A stretch of DNA of 64,000 nt from JBCCTX01 sp965263105 (GCA_965263105.1 CBDHGL010000002.1:868001-932000); one strand, 5' to 3'; shown: positions 47,901 to 57,808, counted from the stretch's first letter. Numbers and translations: made by a program. Notes: a model not told the origin generated them from the sequence alone.

Positions 47901-48401
47901 ATGAAAAACTTTTTATACGTAATTGCTTTAGTAGGGCTTATGCTGTGTGCCCAAGTAGATGTGCAAGCACAGACTTATGAAACGGCTATTGGTTTACGTC
48001 TAGGTTCCCCTACTTCCCTTTCTGTCAAGCATTTTATCACAGACTCCCATGCCTTAGAAGGCTATGTCGGCTATAGAGGATGGAGTGGTTACAACTGGTT
48101 TCATGTGTCAGGTGCTTACCTGGTACACAATCCGATAGAAGATGTAGATAATTTATTGTGGTACTTTGGAGGGGGAGCCTCGGTATTCTTTTGGAACTAC
48201 GATAGCGATTTTCTCAGAGGAAATGACTGGAACACCACTTCTCTTGGAATACAGGGCTACATAGGCCTGGACTATTCCCTGGATGAGGTACCGCTCAACT
48301 TTTCCATAGATTGGGTGCCTACCATATTTGTTGGAAGTGCCTTCAATACCGGTTTTGGCGGAGGGTATGGGGCCTTGGCGGTTCGCTATACGTTAAACTA
48401 A
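47901..48401 (+). CDS. Outer-membrane beta-barrel-like secreted protein
   Basis: I start at ATG 47901 (MKNFLYVIALVGLMLCAQVD), a clear signal peptide ending near VQAQ; the frame is open to 47865. The mature part of about 145 residues alternates polar and hydrophobic residues (ETAIGLRLGSPTSLSVKHF) and ends in VRYTLN, as in small outer-membrane barrel proteins. The last 60 codons are copied at 57596-57782 with only silent changes. A strong terminator follows at 48424. Confidence 0.75.
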   Translation: MKNFLYVIALVGLMLCAQVDVQAQTYETAIGLRLGSPTSLSVKHFITDSHALEGYVGYRGWSGYNWFHVSGAYLVHNPIEDVDNLLWYFGGGASVFFWNYDSDFLRGNDWNTTSLGIQGYIGLDYSLDEVPLNFSIDWVPTIFVGSAFNTGFGGGYGALAVRYTLN

Positions 48402-48423
48402 GCGGAAGATATATACTTATAGA

Positions 48424-48460
48424 ACAGAGGTCTCCTAATTTGGAGACCTCTGTTTTCTTT
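48424..48460 (+). terminator. Rho-independent terminator
   Basis: ACAGAGGTCTCC and GGAGACCTCTGT form a perfect 12-bp stem with loop TAATTT, followed by TTTCTTTT. It ends the barrel-protein transcript. Confidence 0.9.
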
Positions 48461-48561
48461 TACTTATCTCTTAGACACAAAACGGGCTGGCTCTTGGCTG
48501 CAGATAGCGCTATACTATGGGCGAAATTTTCTAACTGTTTATAAAACACGCGGTTTGCGAT

Positions 48562-49314
48562 TTATTCAGCTTGTCCTTTTAGCCATTCTTTAAAATGCGG
48601 GGATCTATCAGCACTTACTACAATTTCCTGATCTAAGGTGGGATGAAGGACGAGCCTTACCCTGGATTTAGTGTGGGTAAACATTTCCTGGATTCCTTCG
48701 AAAGAAACGATGAATTGGCGGTTTATCCGGAAAAATTCCTGATGATCAAGCATCTCTTCCAACTGATCTAAGTTGTAGTCTACAGGATAACTCTTGCCCG
48801 AATGGGTACGGAGAATAGATATCTTATTCTCCACATAAAAGTAGGCTGCCTCAGATAGATTCAGTGCTTTTATGTTAGCCCCATAGCGAATGACAATCCG
48901 CTTGGGTTTGGCTGTTCTTTGATGGATTAATTCCTGGATCTTTTCCATTGAAATAACAGTCTGCGTTTTTTTAAATTTTTCCAACGCCTGCTGTAGCTCT
49001 ATTTCTTTGATGGGTTTCAATAAATAATCAATGCTATTAACCTTAAAAGCCTCTATCGCATATTCATCATAAGCAGTTGTGAAAATTATGGGAGTCTTTA
49101 GAGGAATTTCCTTGAAGATCTCGAAGGAAGATCCATCTACCAATTGGATATCCATGAGAATGAGGTCTGGCTCGGGGTGTTGGTGTAGCCATGAAACAGA
49201 GTCCGAGATACTGGGCAGGATATCTAGTACTTTTACCCTTCTATCGATATTACCGAGTAGCCTTTTGAGCCTATTCCCTGCCAAAGGCTCATCTTCAATA
49301 ATGAGAATTTCCAT
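48562..49314 (-). CDS. LytTR-family response regulator
   Basis: I start at ATG 49314 (MEILIIEDEPLAGNRLK), giving about 250 residues. The receiver domain (1-120) has the phosphoacceptor Asp in LILMDIQ, Thr in IFTTAYDEYA and Lys in YLLKPI. The LytTR DNA-binding domain (about 150-250) includes AYFYVENKISILRTHSGK and EMLDHQEFFRINRQFIVS. It overlaps the 3' end of the sensor kinase gene by 20 bp and is its natural partner. Direct targets are not evident. Confidence 0.92.
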   Translation of the reverse strand: MEILIIEDEPLAGNRLKRLLGNIDRRVKVLDILPSISDSVSWLHQHPEPDLILMDIQLVDGSSFEIFKEIPLKTPIIFTTAYDEYAIEAFKVNSIDYLLKPIKEIELQQALEKFKKTQTVISMEKIQELIHQRTAKPKRIVIRYGANIKALNLSEAAYFYVENKISILRTHSGKSYPVDYNLDQLEEMLDHQEFFRINRQFIVSFEGIQEMFTHTKSRVRLVLHPTLDQEIVVSADRSPHFKEWLKGQAE

Positions 49315-52153
49315 GTGGTAGCGGTTCAATTAGTGGTAGCATAACGAGAAAAAAATCTGGTCCATCTTGTACTTCAATAGACTTAGATCCTAGTAATTCA
49401 AAGCGTTTTACAATATTTTTCAACCCCAAGCGAGTAGAGGGCAAATTTCCTCGCTTCGGCTGTAGATTGTTTCTTATATGTAATGCGTCTTGATCTATAA
49501 ATATCTCTACCCTAAGGGGTAGTCGGTCCGAAGCAATATTGTGCTTTAAGGCGTTTTCAACTAGTAATTGTAAGCTTAGGGGAGGGATGATATTTTGGTG
49601 GTAGAGGGAAGGGACATTTAGGTCTAATACAAAGTTCTTTCCATAGCGACTTTGCTGGATTTCCTGGTAGTTTTGTAGTAGGGATAGCTCTTCTTTGAGG
49701 CTAATAAAGTTTTTGTCTTTTAATTCTATGATATTTCGGAAAAAGTCTGACAGACGTTCTACATATTCAACAGCATGTCTTCTATCTTCTTCAATCAGCG
49801 AAACAAGGGTATTAAAGCTATTGAATATAAAGTGAGGGTTAATCTGACTTTGAAGGGTTTCCAACTGGAACCTTACCTGATTGCGTTTAAAATCTTCTTT
49901 TTGCTGTAGGCGCTTTTCTCGAGTTTTTACCATTTTATAAATTATCCCTAGAATCGATCCTATTGAGAGTAGGATAAACCATGCTTTTTGCCAAAAGGGT
50001 TTGTGAACTTGAATAGAGATACTCAGCGTTTCAGAGTTGTGAAAACTCTCTGTCGAAGATACTTGCAGTTCAAAGGTATAATTACCTGGAGTGAGTTGGG
50101 GATAGGTCGCCCTTCTATTCTGGGTGCTTTGCCAATCCAAGTCCAAGCCTTTCATCCGGTATCGATATCGGAGGGAATTGGGTGCCTGATACCATATCCC
50201 TGTATAGGAGAAACTGATGTGATTTTCCTGATAAGCTAAGTGGGCTAAATGTTCTTCTTCTATGGGATCAAGGTATACACTTACCTCTTTGAGTAGTGGG
50301 CGAGGGCGAGTTTGTTGAGGGTTTACTAAGGGAGAATACGCCAATAGGGTCTGATGAGAGCCCATCCAGACCCTGCCATCCTTTGCCTGGTGAAGGGCAT
50401 TTAGATTGGGTTCCCAATCTGGGATGAGTTTGTTCAATACAATGGAACTAACGGTTTGATCGTTGGGCTTAACCCAATCTATACCTATATCATTTAGTAA
50501 AAGAACAGACCCATTATTTATAGCGCTTATACCAAGTATATGCACAGATCCCAGACCATTTCTCATGTTGTAGTGAGTCAAAGAATCTCCATCTAAACTC
50601 CATAATCCGTCTCCATCAGTATAAAACCATATCCGGTTCAGGGAATCCTCTGTAAGTCCATAGATGGTCTGATGACTTACCTGGGGTACCTGATCAAAAT
50701 TATCCGCCTGCTCTAACCAAAGGCCTTTCCCATCTGTAGCTATCCATGTGTTGCCACGGGAGTCCTTCATTACTTGATAGGTATATTCTGTCCCGAGTCC
50801 CTCTTCCCTATCGTAGTTTTGGAAGACCGGAAGCTTGTTCCCTATGGGAATCTGGAATTGTGAAACCCCTCCCAAGGTGGCGAGCCAAATCTCATTATCA
50901 ATCCCGTACATCGACAGAATATTGTTATTTGCCAGCCCATCCTTCTCTGAAATCTGTGAGATATGACCTGTTTGAGGAAAATATCTCCATAAGCCTTCGC
51001 CGAATGTTCCTACCCATAGGGTTTGTTGTTCATCTTCATATAAGCTCAGAATATTTATGGGAGGAAGAGGAATTTGCCTGGGGATAAGAGATCGTTTATC
51101 AAATTGCCATAAACCTGAATCCGTACCTAACCAAATTCGATCGGATGCGCCTTCGAAAATGGCTTGGATAGGTCGCTCGATTTCTATCCATCGCTGCAAG
51201 AAAGTCGAGGCTCGATGAATAGAGGAGAACTCTAAGCCACACCAGAGATTGCTCTCCTGGTCCATTGACAGGGAGTTTATGGCCGTTGGAAACGAATGGA
51301 CCTGAAGGAGTCGCTGACCTTTTAACTCCCACAAACCTCCAGATTCCGTACCCACATAAATCCGCATGGAATCTGAATAAACGGAATTTACAGAACCTCC
51401 AGTCCAGGTGGATATTTCCTTTGGAACAAAAAAAGTTGAATCCCGAGGATCAAATAAACATATTCCCTTCTCATCCATGCCTATAAGCATACGCCCATCG
51501 CTAACACTTGCCATACTTTTCACAATATAATCGGGAAGCCCTTGATCGATGGTTAATGCCTTAAGGGATTTTCTCCCTTCTTCTATGGAACAAATACTAA
51601 TTCCCCTATCAGTTCCCACCCATATGGCTCCAGAAGTACATTGCTCCAGACAGTACACGTCGTTGTCCAATAAACCATCATCCGTGTTTATATTATATAG
51701 CCTCTCATTTACCATATAGTAAACTCCTTCCCCATAGGTCGAAAACCATAGCGTACCGGATGAATCTCGATCAATACCCGTGATAGCTACTTTTGGGAAT
51801 CCCTCTTCCCAGTCTGGCAAATAGGATTTTCCCTGGTGGACATAGAAAAGTTTTCCATCTTCATATCCTACCCACAGGGTGTCTCCTCCCTCATACACGG
51901 CTGTGGGGGTGATCATTTGAGAGTCCGGCCTTGAGATAGACAGCCATTCAATCCCGTCATAAGAAAATAGACCCTGATCTGTTCCCACTAGCATAAGACC
52001 AGATTGGGAAGCAAATAGAAGTTGGGTTTTTTTCCCAGGTAGGGGATCTTCCTGCCACAAATAGTCTTGTCCCTGAAGCAGAGGAGGGAAAAACAGGAGA
52101 ATCAACAGGAGATTTTCCCATGTATTACTTATTTTCCATAACAATATCCACAT
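49295..52153 (-). CDS. Propeller-type sensor histidine kinase (LytS-type)
   Basis: I start at ATG 52153 (MWILLWKISNTWENLLLILL), inside the end of the upstream gene, giving about 952 residues with a signal peptide. Two propellers of two-component-regulator repeats (TDQGLFSYDGIEW, DGLLDNDVYCL and so on) form the outer part. A Y_Y_Y-like domain (YRYRMKGLDLDW) and one membrane helix (AWFILLSIGSILGIIYKM) follow. The kinase core holds LQSQINPHFIFNSFNTLVSL with the phospho-His, and a nucleotide region around LLVENALKHNIA. It senses an external signal and phosphorylates the LytTR partner. Coupled by overlap to its neighbours. Confidence 0.9.
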   Translation of the reverse strand: MWILLWKISNTWENLLLILLFFPPLLQGQDYLWQEDPLPGKKTQLLFASQSGLMLVGTDQGLFSYDGIEWLSISRPDSQMITPTAVYEGGDTLWVGYEDGKLFYVHQGKSYLPDWEEGFPKVAITGIDRDSSGTLWFSTYGEGVYYMVNERLYNINTDDGLLDNDVYCLEQCTSGAIWVGTDRGISICSIEEGRKSLKALTIDQGLPDYIVKSMASVSDGRMLIGMDEKGICLFDPRDSTFFVPKEISTWTGGSVNSVYSDSMRIYVGTESGGLWELKGQRLLQVHSFPTAINSLSMDQESNLWCGLEFSSIHRASTFLQRWIEIERPIQAIFEGASDRIWLGTDSGLWQFDKRSLIPRQIPLPPINILSLYEDEQQTLWVGTFGEGLWRYFPQTGHISQISEKDGLANNNILSMYGIDNEIWLATLGGVSQFQIPIGNKLPVFQNYDREEGLGTEYTYQVMKDSRGNTWIATDGKGLWLEQADNFDQVPQVSHQTIYGLTEDSLNRIWFYTDGDGLWSLDGDSLTHYNMRNGLGSVHILGISAINNGSVLLLNDIGIDWVKPNDQTVSSIVLNKLIPDWEPNLNALHQAKDGRVWMGSHQTLLAYSPLVNPQQTRPRPLLKEVSVYLDPIEEEHLAHLAYQENHISFSYTGIWYQAPNSLRYRYRMKGLDLDWQSTQNRRATYPQLTPGNYTFELQVSSTESFHNSETLSISIQVHKPFWQKAWFILLSIGSILGIIYKMVKTREKRLQQKEDFKRNQVRFQLETLQSQINPHFIFNSFNTLVSLIEEDRRHAVEYVERLSDFFRNIIELKDKNFISLKEELSLLQNYQEIQQSRYGKNFVLDLNVPSLYHQNIIPPLSLQLLVENALKHNIASDRLPLRVEIFIDQDALHIRNNLQPKRGNLPSTRLGLKNIVKRFELLGSKSIEVQDGPDFFLVMLPLIEPLPHGNSHY

Positions 52154-52718
52154 GAACCTTAATGTGCTCGGCGATTTTTTGGTATACAACTTTGGGAATC
52201 TGGATGTTGTGGTCAGAAAGAGGGACGATAAAATCCACTTTGATTTCAAGGGTATTTTTCTTCACGTACAAATTGCCCTTAATAATCCGCTCCTGAGCTA
52301 AACCATGTATTTCCAATATCCCTTTTGCACGCAACTCTTGGGCGGATGAAGTATCGAAATCGATCTTTTCGATTATTTTTCCAGAAAATTGTGCTCTAGG
52401 GAATTCATCCGTTTCCAGGTATTTTTCATTGTAGTGCTCTCTTTGTAGCGAGCTATTAAATCCCTGGAAAGAGTTCATAGGAATGGAAAAAGCAAAGGTC
52501 CTTTTCTCCACATCAATCAGCCCATTTAGCGATTCAGAACTTGCTTCGATTAATTCTAGTGGCGCGTCGGATATAAAGTGAATTTTGCCATATGTGCTTT
52601 GGAAAAGACTCTTGTTCTCCTGGCTAAGACCTATATTCAAACAAGAAAGGAGAGCCAGAAATCCCAGGCCATTATTTCTCCAAAAACTATGATTTCGGGA
52701 TGGTTTCGTATTCGACAT
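52125..52718 (-). CDS. YceI-family protein
   Basis: A 197-residue protein with an N-terminal hydrophobic segment (NNGLGFLALLSCLNIGLSQ) that acts as signal peptide. The YceI lipocalin-like fold is seen in KIHFISDAPLELIEASSESL, FAFSIPMNSFQGFNSSL and DEFPRAQFSGKI. Family members bind isoprenoid-like lipids in the periplasm. Its last 29 bp overlap the start chosen for the sensor kinase, so the three genes down to 48562 form an operon. Confidence 0.88.
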   Translation of the reverse strand: MSNTKPSRNHSFWRNNGLGFLALLSCLNIGLSQENKSLFQSTYGKIHFISDAPLELIEASSESLNGLIDVEKRTFAFSIPMNSFQGFNSSLQREHYNEKYLETDEFPRAQFSGKIIEKIDFDTSSAQELRAKGILEIHGLAQERIIKGNLYVKKNTLEIKVDFIVPLSDHNIQIPKVVYQKIAEHIKVHVDIVMENK

Positions 52719-52944
52719 CTAGAAAGATAAGAATTGTTTTGGCAATGTTGGCTTATAAAACAGGAGGAATTTGCCTTCATTAATTAGGCATTTCATGAGA
52801 AAATCCAGAATAACCTACTGGATATTTGTTTGGATATGTATTCAAGAAACAACCTATACGGAAGGATTGAAAATTTATGCTTCTCAGATGGGATTTTCTC
52901 TCACTTAAGTGGGAAAAGGATTCACTGAATCAATCCAAATAGCC

Positions 52945-52984
52945 CGAAAGAAAAAGCCTCCCCAATCTTAATCATTGGGGAAGC
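52945..52984 (-). terminator. Rho-independent terminator
   Basis: On the minus strand GCTTCCCCAAT (52974-52984) pairs with ATTGGGGAGGC (52956-52966) around a 7-base loop with one mismatch, then CTTTTTCTTTC. It ends the secreted-repeat gene. Confidence 0.8.
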
Positions 52985-53021
52985 TAACTACATTGGCTTT
53001 ACTTATAGCCACCCAAAGAAA

Positions 53022-55604
53022 CTAGAAGTTTTTCAAGATCAATTTTGTTGCAATTCCTCCGGAATTATCTAGGATGCTGAGAAAATAAAGACCAGGAGCT
53101 AGGTTTTCCAGGGTATTGAAGGTCAAGGTTTGTTTGAGCCCATTGGCCCTTCCTTTCCAAAGGTTTTCCACTATTTGCCCCTGGCCATTCAACAAGTTAA
53201 TCGTCAAATCAGTTGCCTGGTGTAACTCTATATCCACCGAGAGGGAAGAGGAAAAGGGGTTGGGGTAAACGTTCCAGTCAGAGAGTTCCCCTATTTCCCT
53301 TGTACTAGTAGGTAAAAGAGATTCCAGGTCTGCCACGGCAACGGGCCAGATTCCCGGCTGAGGGACAGAGACTCCTTTATTTTCTCCTCGCAATGAATCT
53401 TGCCCAAAATAATACAGGGGCCAACCCTTATAGGTCAATTGTTGGCGTCCAAATACGTCAATGCTACCAAATAGGCTATCCTGCAATGTTGAAGGAATAT
53501 GCTGTAGTTCTTCTTCAAAGATGGGCCAAACGGCATTATTGCTAAAATCTTCGGCGGTAAAATTATTGGTGTTGAAGCTATCTACAACAAATACGTACAA
53601 CGTACGTCCGTAGGCATCCACAAAGTACTGAATTACTTCTTGACCTGGTTCATAGGTGCCGGTGTATTCAACACTATCCAAGCCCACCAATTGGTTGTCC
53701 ATAAGCATGAGGGTATAATCGGCTTTTGCCACAAACCATACATTATTGACAGCTTCCCCATTGGTTTCTCCAGGAATTGTATCATTGACAAAATAGTAGA
53801 GGGGCCAGCCTTTGTAGGTGCTTTGCATGATGCTGTCCTCGCGTATGAAGGCACCAAAATCTGCCGAATCCAGACCTGGACCCAGAGCGGGATTTTCCGC
53901 ATAAAAAATAGGCCAGGCATTGGCGCAGCCCCCTGCACAGGCAGAAGTATTAGGGTCCGTATCTCGGGTAAAATAATATAGGGTATTGCCTGCTCCATCG
54001 GTGAGGACTTCCCCTAAACTGGCCGTAGGACTTAATTTGACGTCAACCATGGGTGCTTCTGCTATATCCTGGACAACCACAGGCCATACCCCAGGTCTGG
54101 GAACCGAAACCCCGGTATTCTGACCCCGTAGGGAATCTTGCATATAATAGTAAATAGGCCAACCTTTGTAAGTAAGTTGCTGACGCCCAAATACATCGAT
54201 ACTCCCAAACAGGCTGTCCGAAAGGGTAGAAGGAATGCTTTGGAGTTCCTCTTCATAAATGGGCCAAACAGGGTCATTGCTGAAGTCCTCCCGGGTGAAA
54301 TTGTTGTCCTGGTAGGTATCGCGGATAAAGGCATAGAGGGTACGCCCTTCCTCATCTACAAAGTATTGGATAACTTCTTCTCCTGGCTCATAATCGCCCG
54401 TATACAATACACTGTCGAGTCCTAGCAGTTGGTTGTCCATAAGCATGATGCTATAGTCGGGCTTGGCGACGAACCAGACATTGCCTCTCCCTTCTCCATT
54501 GGTTTCCCCCGGTATGGTGTCGCTGACATAATAGTATAGGGGCCAGCCCTTATAAGTGCTTTGCATGATGCTATCATCACGCATGAAAGAACCAAAGTCT
54601 GATGCACTCAATCCCTCTCCTACTACAGGAACTTCCTCATAATAAATAGGCCAGGCATCCACACAGCCCCCCATACAGGCAGAGCTATTGGGACCTGTAT
54701 CCCGAGTGAAGTAATACAGGGTGTTGCCATCTGCATCTGTTAGGATTTGCCCGAGCGTAGAATCTTCTCTTAATTCAATATTGATCATGGGAGCTTCTGC
54801 TATATCCTGGACAACCACAGGCCATACCCCAGGTCTGGGAACCGAAACCCCAGTATTCTGACCCCGTAGGGAATCTTGCATATAATAGTAAATAGGCCAA
54901 CCTTTGTAAGTAAGTTGCTGACGCCCAAATACATCGATGCTCCCAAACAGGCTGTCCGAAAGGGTAGAAGGAATGCTTTGGAGTTCCTCTTCATAAATGG
55001 GCCAAACAGGGTCATTGCTGAAGTCCTCCCGGGTGAAATTGTTGTCCTGGTAGGTATCGCGGATAAAGGCATAGAGGGTACGCCCTTCCTCATCTACAAA
55101 GTATTGGATAACTTCTTCTCCTGGCTCATAATCGCCCGTATACAATACACTGTCGAGTCCTAGCAGTTGGTTGTCCATAAGCATGATGCTATAGTCGGGC
55201 TTGGCGACGAACCAGACATTGCCTCTCCCTTCTCCATTGGTTTCCCCCGGTATGGTGTCGCTGACATAATAGTATAGGGGCCAGCCCTTGTAAGTGCTTT
55301 GCATGATGCTATCTGCTCGCATAAAGGAGCCGAAGTCAGCAGAATCTAAGCCTTCGCCTAAAGAGGGAGTATCTACATAAAATATGGGCCAGGCATCCAC
55401 ACAACCGCCCATACAGGCAGAGCTATTGGGACCCGTATCCCGGGTGAAGTAATACAGGGTATTACCTGCAGAGTCTGTGAGGATTGAACCCAAGTTAGAG
55501 TCGTTTGCCAATTGGACATCTGCCTGAGCTTGTAGTCCGATCGAAACTCCAACACATAGGGTCAATACACTAAAAAATCGTGATAGTACATGAAATGCGT
55601 GCAT
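53022..55604 (-). CDS. Secreted triple-repeat protein with C-terminal sorting-type domain
   Basis: I start at ATG 55604 (MHAFHVLSRFFSVLTLCVG), a signal peptide ending near QAQA; the protein has about 860 residues. It holds three large repeats of about 246 residues, each with two sub-repeats of the secreted-repeat (Lipoprotein_15) type: LYYFTRDTGPNSSACMGGCV then DAWPI, followed by STYKGWPLYYYVSDT. The final about 80 residues (NVYPNPFSSSLSVDIEL, TKLILKNF) are a type IX secretion sorting domain, so the protein should be exported across the outer membrane. Repeats 1 and 2 are nearly identical in DNA. Function of the repeat is unknown. Confidence 0.85.
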   Translation of the reverse strand: MHAFHVLSRFFSVLTLCVGVSIGLQAQADVQLANDSNLGSILTDSAGNTLYYFTRDTGPNSSACMGGCVDAWPIFYVDTPSLGEGLDSADFGSFMRADSIMQSTYKGWPLYYYVSDTIPGETNGEGRGNVWFVAKPDYSIMLMDNQLLGLDSVLYTGDYEPGEEVIQYFVDEEGRTLYAFIRDTYQDNNFTREDFSNDPVWPIYEEELQSIPSTLSDSLFGSIDVFGRQQLTYKGWPIYYYMQDSLRGQNTGVSVPRPGVWPVVVQDIAEAPMINIELREDSTLGQILTDADGNTLYYFTRDTGPNSSACMGGCVDAWPIYYEEVPVVGEGLSASDFGSFMRDDSIMQSTYKGWPLYYYVSDTIPGETNGEGRGNVWFVAKPDYSIMLMDNQLLGLDSVLYTGDYEPGEEVIQYFVDEEGRTLYAFIRDTYQDNNFTREDFSNDPVWPIYEEELQSIPSTLSDSLFGSIDVFGRQQLTYKGWPIYYYMQDSLRGQNTGVSVPRPGVWPVVVQDIAEAPMVDVKLSPTASLGEVLTDGAGNTLYYFTRDTDPNTSACAGGCANAWPIFYAENPALGPGLDSADFGAFIREDSIMQSTYKGWPLYYFVNDTIPGETNGEAVNNVWFVAKADYTLMLMDNQLVGLDSVEYTGTYEPGQEVIQYFVDAYGRTLYVFVVDSFNTNNFTAEDFSNNAVWPIFEEELQHIPSTLQDSLFGSIDVFGRQQLTYKGWPLYYFGQDSLRGENKGVSVPQPGIWPVAVADLESLLPTSTREIGELSDWNVYPNPFSSSLSVDIELHQATDLTINLLNGQGQIVENLWKGRANGLKQTLTFNTLENLAPGLYFLSILDNSGGIATKLILKNF
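54062..55500. repeat. 738-bp near-identical tandem duplication inside the secreted gene
   Basis: The DNA from 54062 to about 54740 reappears 738 bp further on (from 54800) with only scattered single-base changes. A third, more diverged unit lies at about 53340-54055. The unit is 246 codons, so the frame is kept. Such a tandem array can gain or lose units and can be collapsed in assembly. Confidence 0.85.
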
Positions 55605-55838
55605 AGGTGTATGATTAATTTTGGAAAAAACAATCTGATAGGTGTGTTGGAGGCGATTTCCCAAACAAGAAGCTTTCGGGGAGGATTAAAAATTAAACTT
55701 CCTCATTCGGGAAAATTCATCACTAGGAAGGGAAAATGAATAGTTGAATCCGATATGGGCAGTAGAAGCATAAAATAATACCTCCCCCATCTGTAATAGG
55801 GAAGGTAGTTATTTATACGGTCACGATTTACCTAATTT

Positions 55839-56363
55839 TTAACCTTTTACTTCCAGAATCGAACCATCTTCCGCATGTATGATGACCTCTTTTTCTGAAT
55901 AATTAAATTGGTAAACCCAATTATTCCGATAAGAATCATCCTGCCTCAGGTTCCAGGATTCCAAACTTTCTCCTGCTTCTGTATCGGCTCTAATTTTTGC
56001 TTCAGAAAAAGTCATTAGAGAAGTTCCTGGATCAATATCGTAGGAAAAAGGGCCCTTTTCTCCATCTATCCGATAGAGTTCATCAGAAGCGGCTAACATG
56101 TACACCTCTACTTCAGCACCCCCCGTTCCCAGGATATCCACTTTCCAGGTGCGTTGACCCTCTTCCACTTCTAGTTCTACTTCTTGAACGGTTCCAGGAA
56201 AAAGAACCAGAGCCAAATCTACAGCTGTTTGGTTTTCATCGGTTATACCCACCTCAGAGTCAGGTGTATTGTCTTCGGGGAGTACATCTCCTTCATGGGT
56301 ACATCCTCCCAGGAAGCCTATTAGAATAAATAAAATGTACAAATAAACTTTCCAATCTTTCAT
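55839..56363 (-). CDS. PepSY-like lipoprotein
   Basis: A 174-residue lipoprotein (MKDWKVYLYILFILIGFLGGC, lipobox Cys 21). Its single domain has the plan seen in the neighbour: VDLALVLFPGTVQEVELEVE, then TWKVDILGTGGAEVEVYM, then YRIDGEKGPFSYDI, which resembles PepSY-type domains. No enzymatic residues are visible. Such proteins may act as protease inhibitors or sensors at the envelope. It lies 65 bp downstream of its paralogue at 56429-57451 and both are on the minus strand. Confidence 0.75.
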   Translation of the reverse strand: MKDWKVYLYILFILIGFLGGCTHEGDVLPEDNTPDSEVGITDENQTAVDLALVLFPGTVQEVELEVEEGQRTWKVDILGTGGAEVEVYMLAASDELYRIDGEKGPFSYDIDPGTSLMTFSEAKIRADTEAGESLESWNLRQDDSYRNNWVYQFNYSEKEVIIHAEDGSILEVKG

Positions 56364-56428
56364 GCTCTTTTAATCTTTTTATGAGGACAAAAATACGAGG
56401 TGGACTGCTGCTAGAAAACACTTTTGGG

Positions 56429-57451
56429 TTACTCTTTTACTTCCAGCACTTTGGCATCGGTGGCGCGCACGATCACCTCAGCTTTGTCATACTTCATTTC
56501 ATATACCCACTGATTGTTGTAGGAATCATCCTTCCTGAGGCGCCATTCTTCCAAGGACTCGTTTACCCGGGCATCGGCCATCTGCTTTGCCTTGGCAAAG
56601 CCCACAAGATCATGTCCAGGCGCAATGTTATAGGAAAATGGGGCCGATTCTCCGTCGATACGAAAAACAGAACCATCGGATTCACGAAGGTATATTTCCA
56701 CCTCAGCCCCTCCATTTCCTCGAATATCCACCTTCCAGGTCGGTACCCCTTCTTCCAATTCCCGCTGAATTTCTCTTACTGTACCAGAAAATAGGGAAAG
56801 GGCTTTTTCCCTTGCTTCCGAACGATCCATGTTACTGCTACTATTATCGTCATTACTGGAGCCATCGCTGTTAGAGTCATCACTACTTGAATCATCATCT
56901 TTGGAATCATCACCATCGGATGAACTTCCATTTTGATCCAAGACCTCTCCATCGGAAGCTCGAAGTACAATTTCGATTTCCCCAAATTTAAAGGAATATA
57001 CCCATTGCATATTGTAGGAATCATCTTGGCGCAGTCTCCATTCTGAAAAATCGCCTGATGCGATGGATTCCGCGATGGCCTTGGCTTCGGAGTATGAAAT
57101 AAAGCCTTCCCCCGGTACAATCTCATAGAAAAAGGGGCCTGCCTCTCCATCGATTCGGAAGAGGGCGCCATTGGATTCCCGAATATAGATTTCTACTTCC
57201 GAACCCTCATCACCGATAATATCTACTTTCCATGAACGCACCCCTTCTTCAATTTCCATCTCTACTTCCCGTACCGTTCCCTGGAATAAGGCCAACGCCT
57301 TTTCAATAGCGGAAGACTTATTGGTAACCACCCCATTGGAGCTATCGTCACCAGATCCTAAATGCGGCACTATGTCTTCGTAGGTACAACTCCCTAATAA
57401 CATGCTGGAAGCAAGTACCCAAAATCCCATTCTTTTTTTAATTGTTCTCAT
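56429..57451 (-). CDS. Two-domain PepSY-like lipoprotein
   Basis: I start at ATG 57451 (MRTIKKRMGFWVLASSMLLG, lipobox Cys at 22), giving about 340 residues. Two PepSY-like domains (AIEKALALFQGTVREVEMEI and AREKALSLFSGTVREIQREL, each followed by WKVDI and FRIDGE) are joined by an Asp/Ser-rich linker (DDSKDDDSSSDDSNSDG). It is the two-domain version of the lipoprotein at 55839-56363, so the group arose by duplication. Envelope-located; function not known. Confidence 0.75.
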   Translation of the reverse strand: MRTIKKRMGFWVLASSMLLGSCTYEDIVPHLGSGDDSSNGVVTNKSSAIEKALALFQGTVREVEMEIEEGVRSWKVDIIGDEGSEVEIYIRESNGALFRIDGEAGPFFYEIVPGEGFISYSEAKAIAESIASGDFSEWRLRQDDSYNMQWVYSFKFGEIEIVLRASDGEVLDQNGSSSDGDDSKDDDSSSDDSNSDGSSNDDNSSSNMDRSEAREKALSLFSGTVREIQRELEEGVPTWKVDIRGNGGAEVEIYLRESDGSVFRIDGESAPFSYNIAPGHDLVGFAKAKQMADARVNESLEEWRLRKDDSYNNQWVYEMKYDKAEVIVRATDAKVLEVKE

Positions 57452-57595
57452 TTGTTTAATAGTTAAGGATTCTTGAATAAACTGCTTCAAGTATAGGAGG
57501 CCATCCCTATTTGGACATAATAATTGTAGGGCAAGCTCTCCCAATCGGGAAAAATATCCGTTGAGTCGGGAATTACATACAGCCTTATTCAAAGG

Positions 57596-57782
57596 AAAGG
57601 GGAATGACTGGAACACCACTTCCCTCGGAATACAGGGCTATATCGGCCTGGACTATTCCCTGGATGAGGTACCGCTCAACTTTTCCATAGATTGGGTACC
57701 TACCATATTTGTGGGAAGTGCCTTTAATACCGGTTTTGGAGGAGGCTATGGAGCCCTGGCGGTTCGCTATACCCTGAATTAG
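57596..57782 (+). pseudogene. 3' remnant of a beta-barrel gene (copy of 47901-48401)
   Basis: Sixty codons from GNDWNTTSLGIQGYIGLDYS to the final VRYTLN stop encode the same protein sequence as the end of the gene at 47901-48401. By eye there are about 15 base differences, all silent. There is no 5' part: upstream of about 57596 the sequence is the leader of the lipoprotein gene. It was therefore part of an intact gene under selection until recently, or the region is wrongly joined. A terminator follows, as for the parent gene. Confidence 0.85.
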
Positions 57783-57808
57783 AGAGCGACTCTTAATAAT
57801 ATCATCCC

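Noticed and set aside
53640..55163. Plus-strand frames of 95-113 codons inside the secreted repeat gene
   Set aside because: They are antisense shadows that repeat with the tandem duplication of the real gene.
57561..57600. A start codon for the barrel remnant as a real small gene
   Set aside because: The first dozen codons come from unrelated leader DNA and give no signal peptide.
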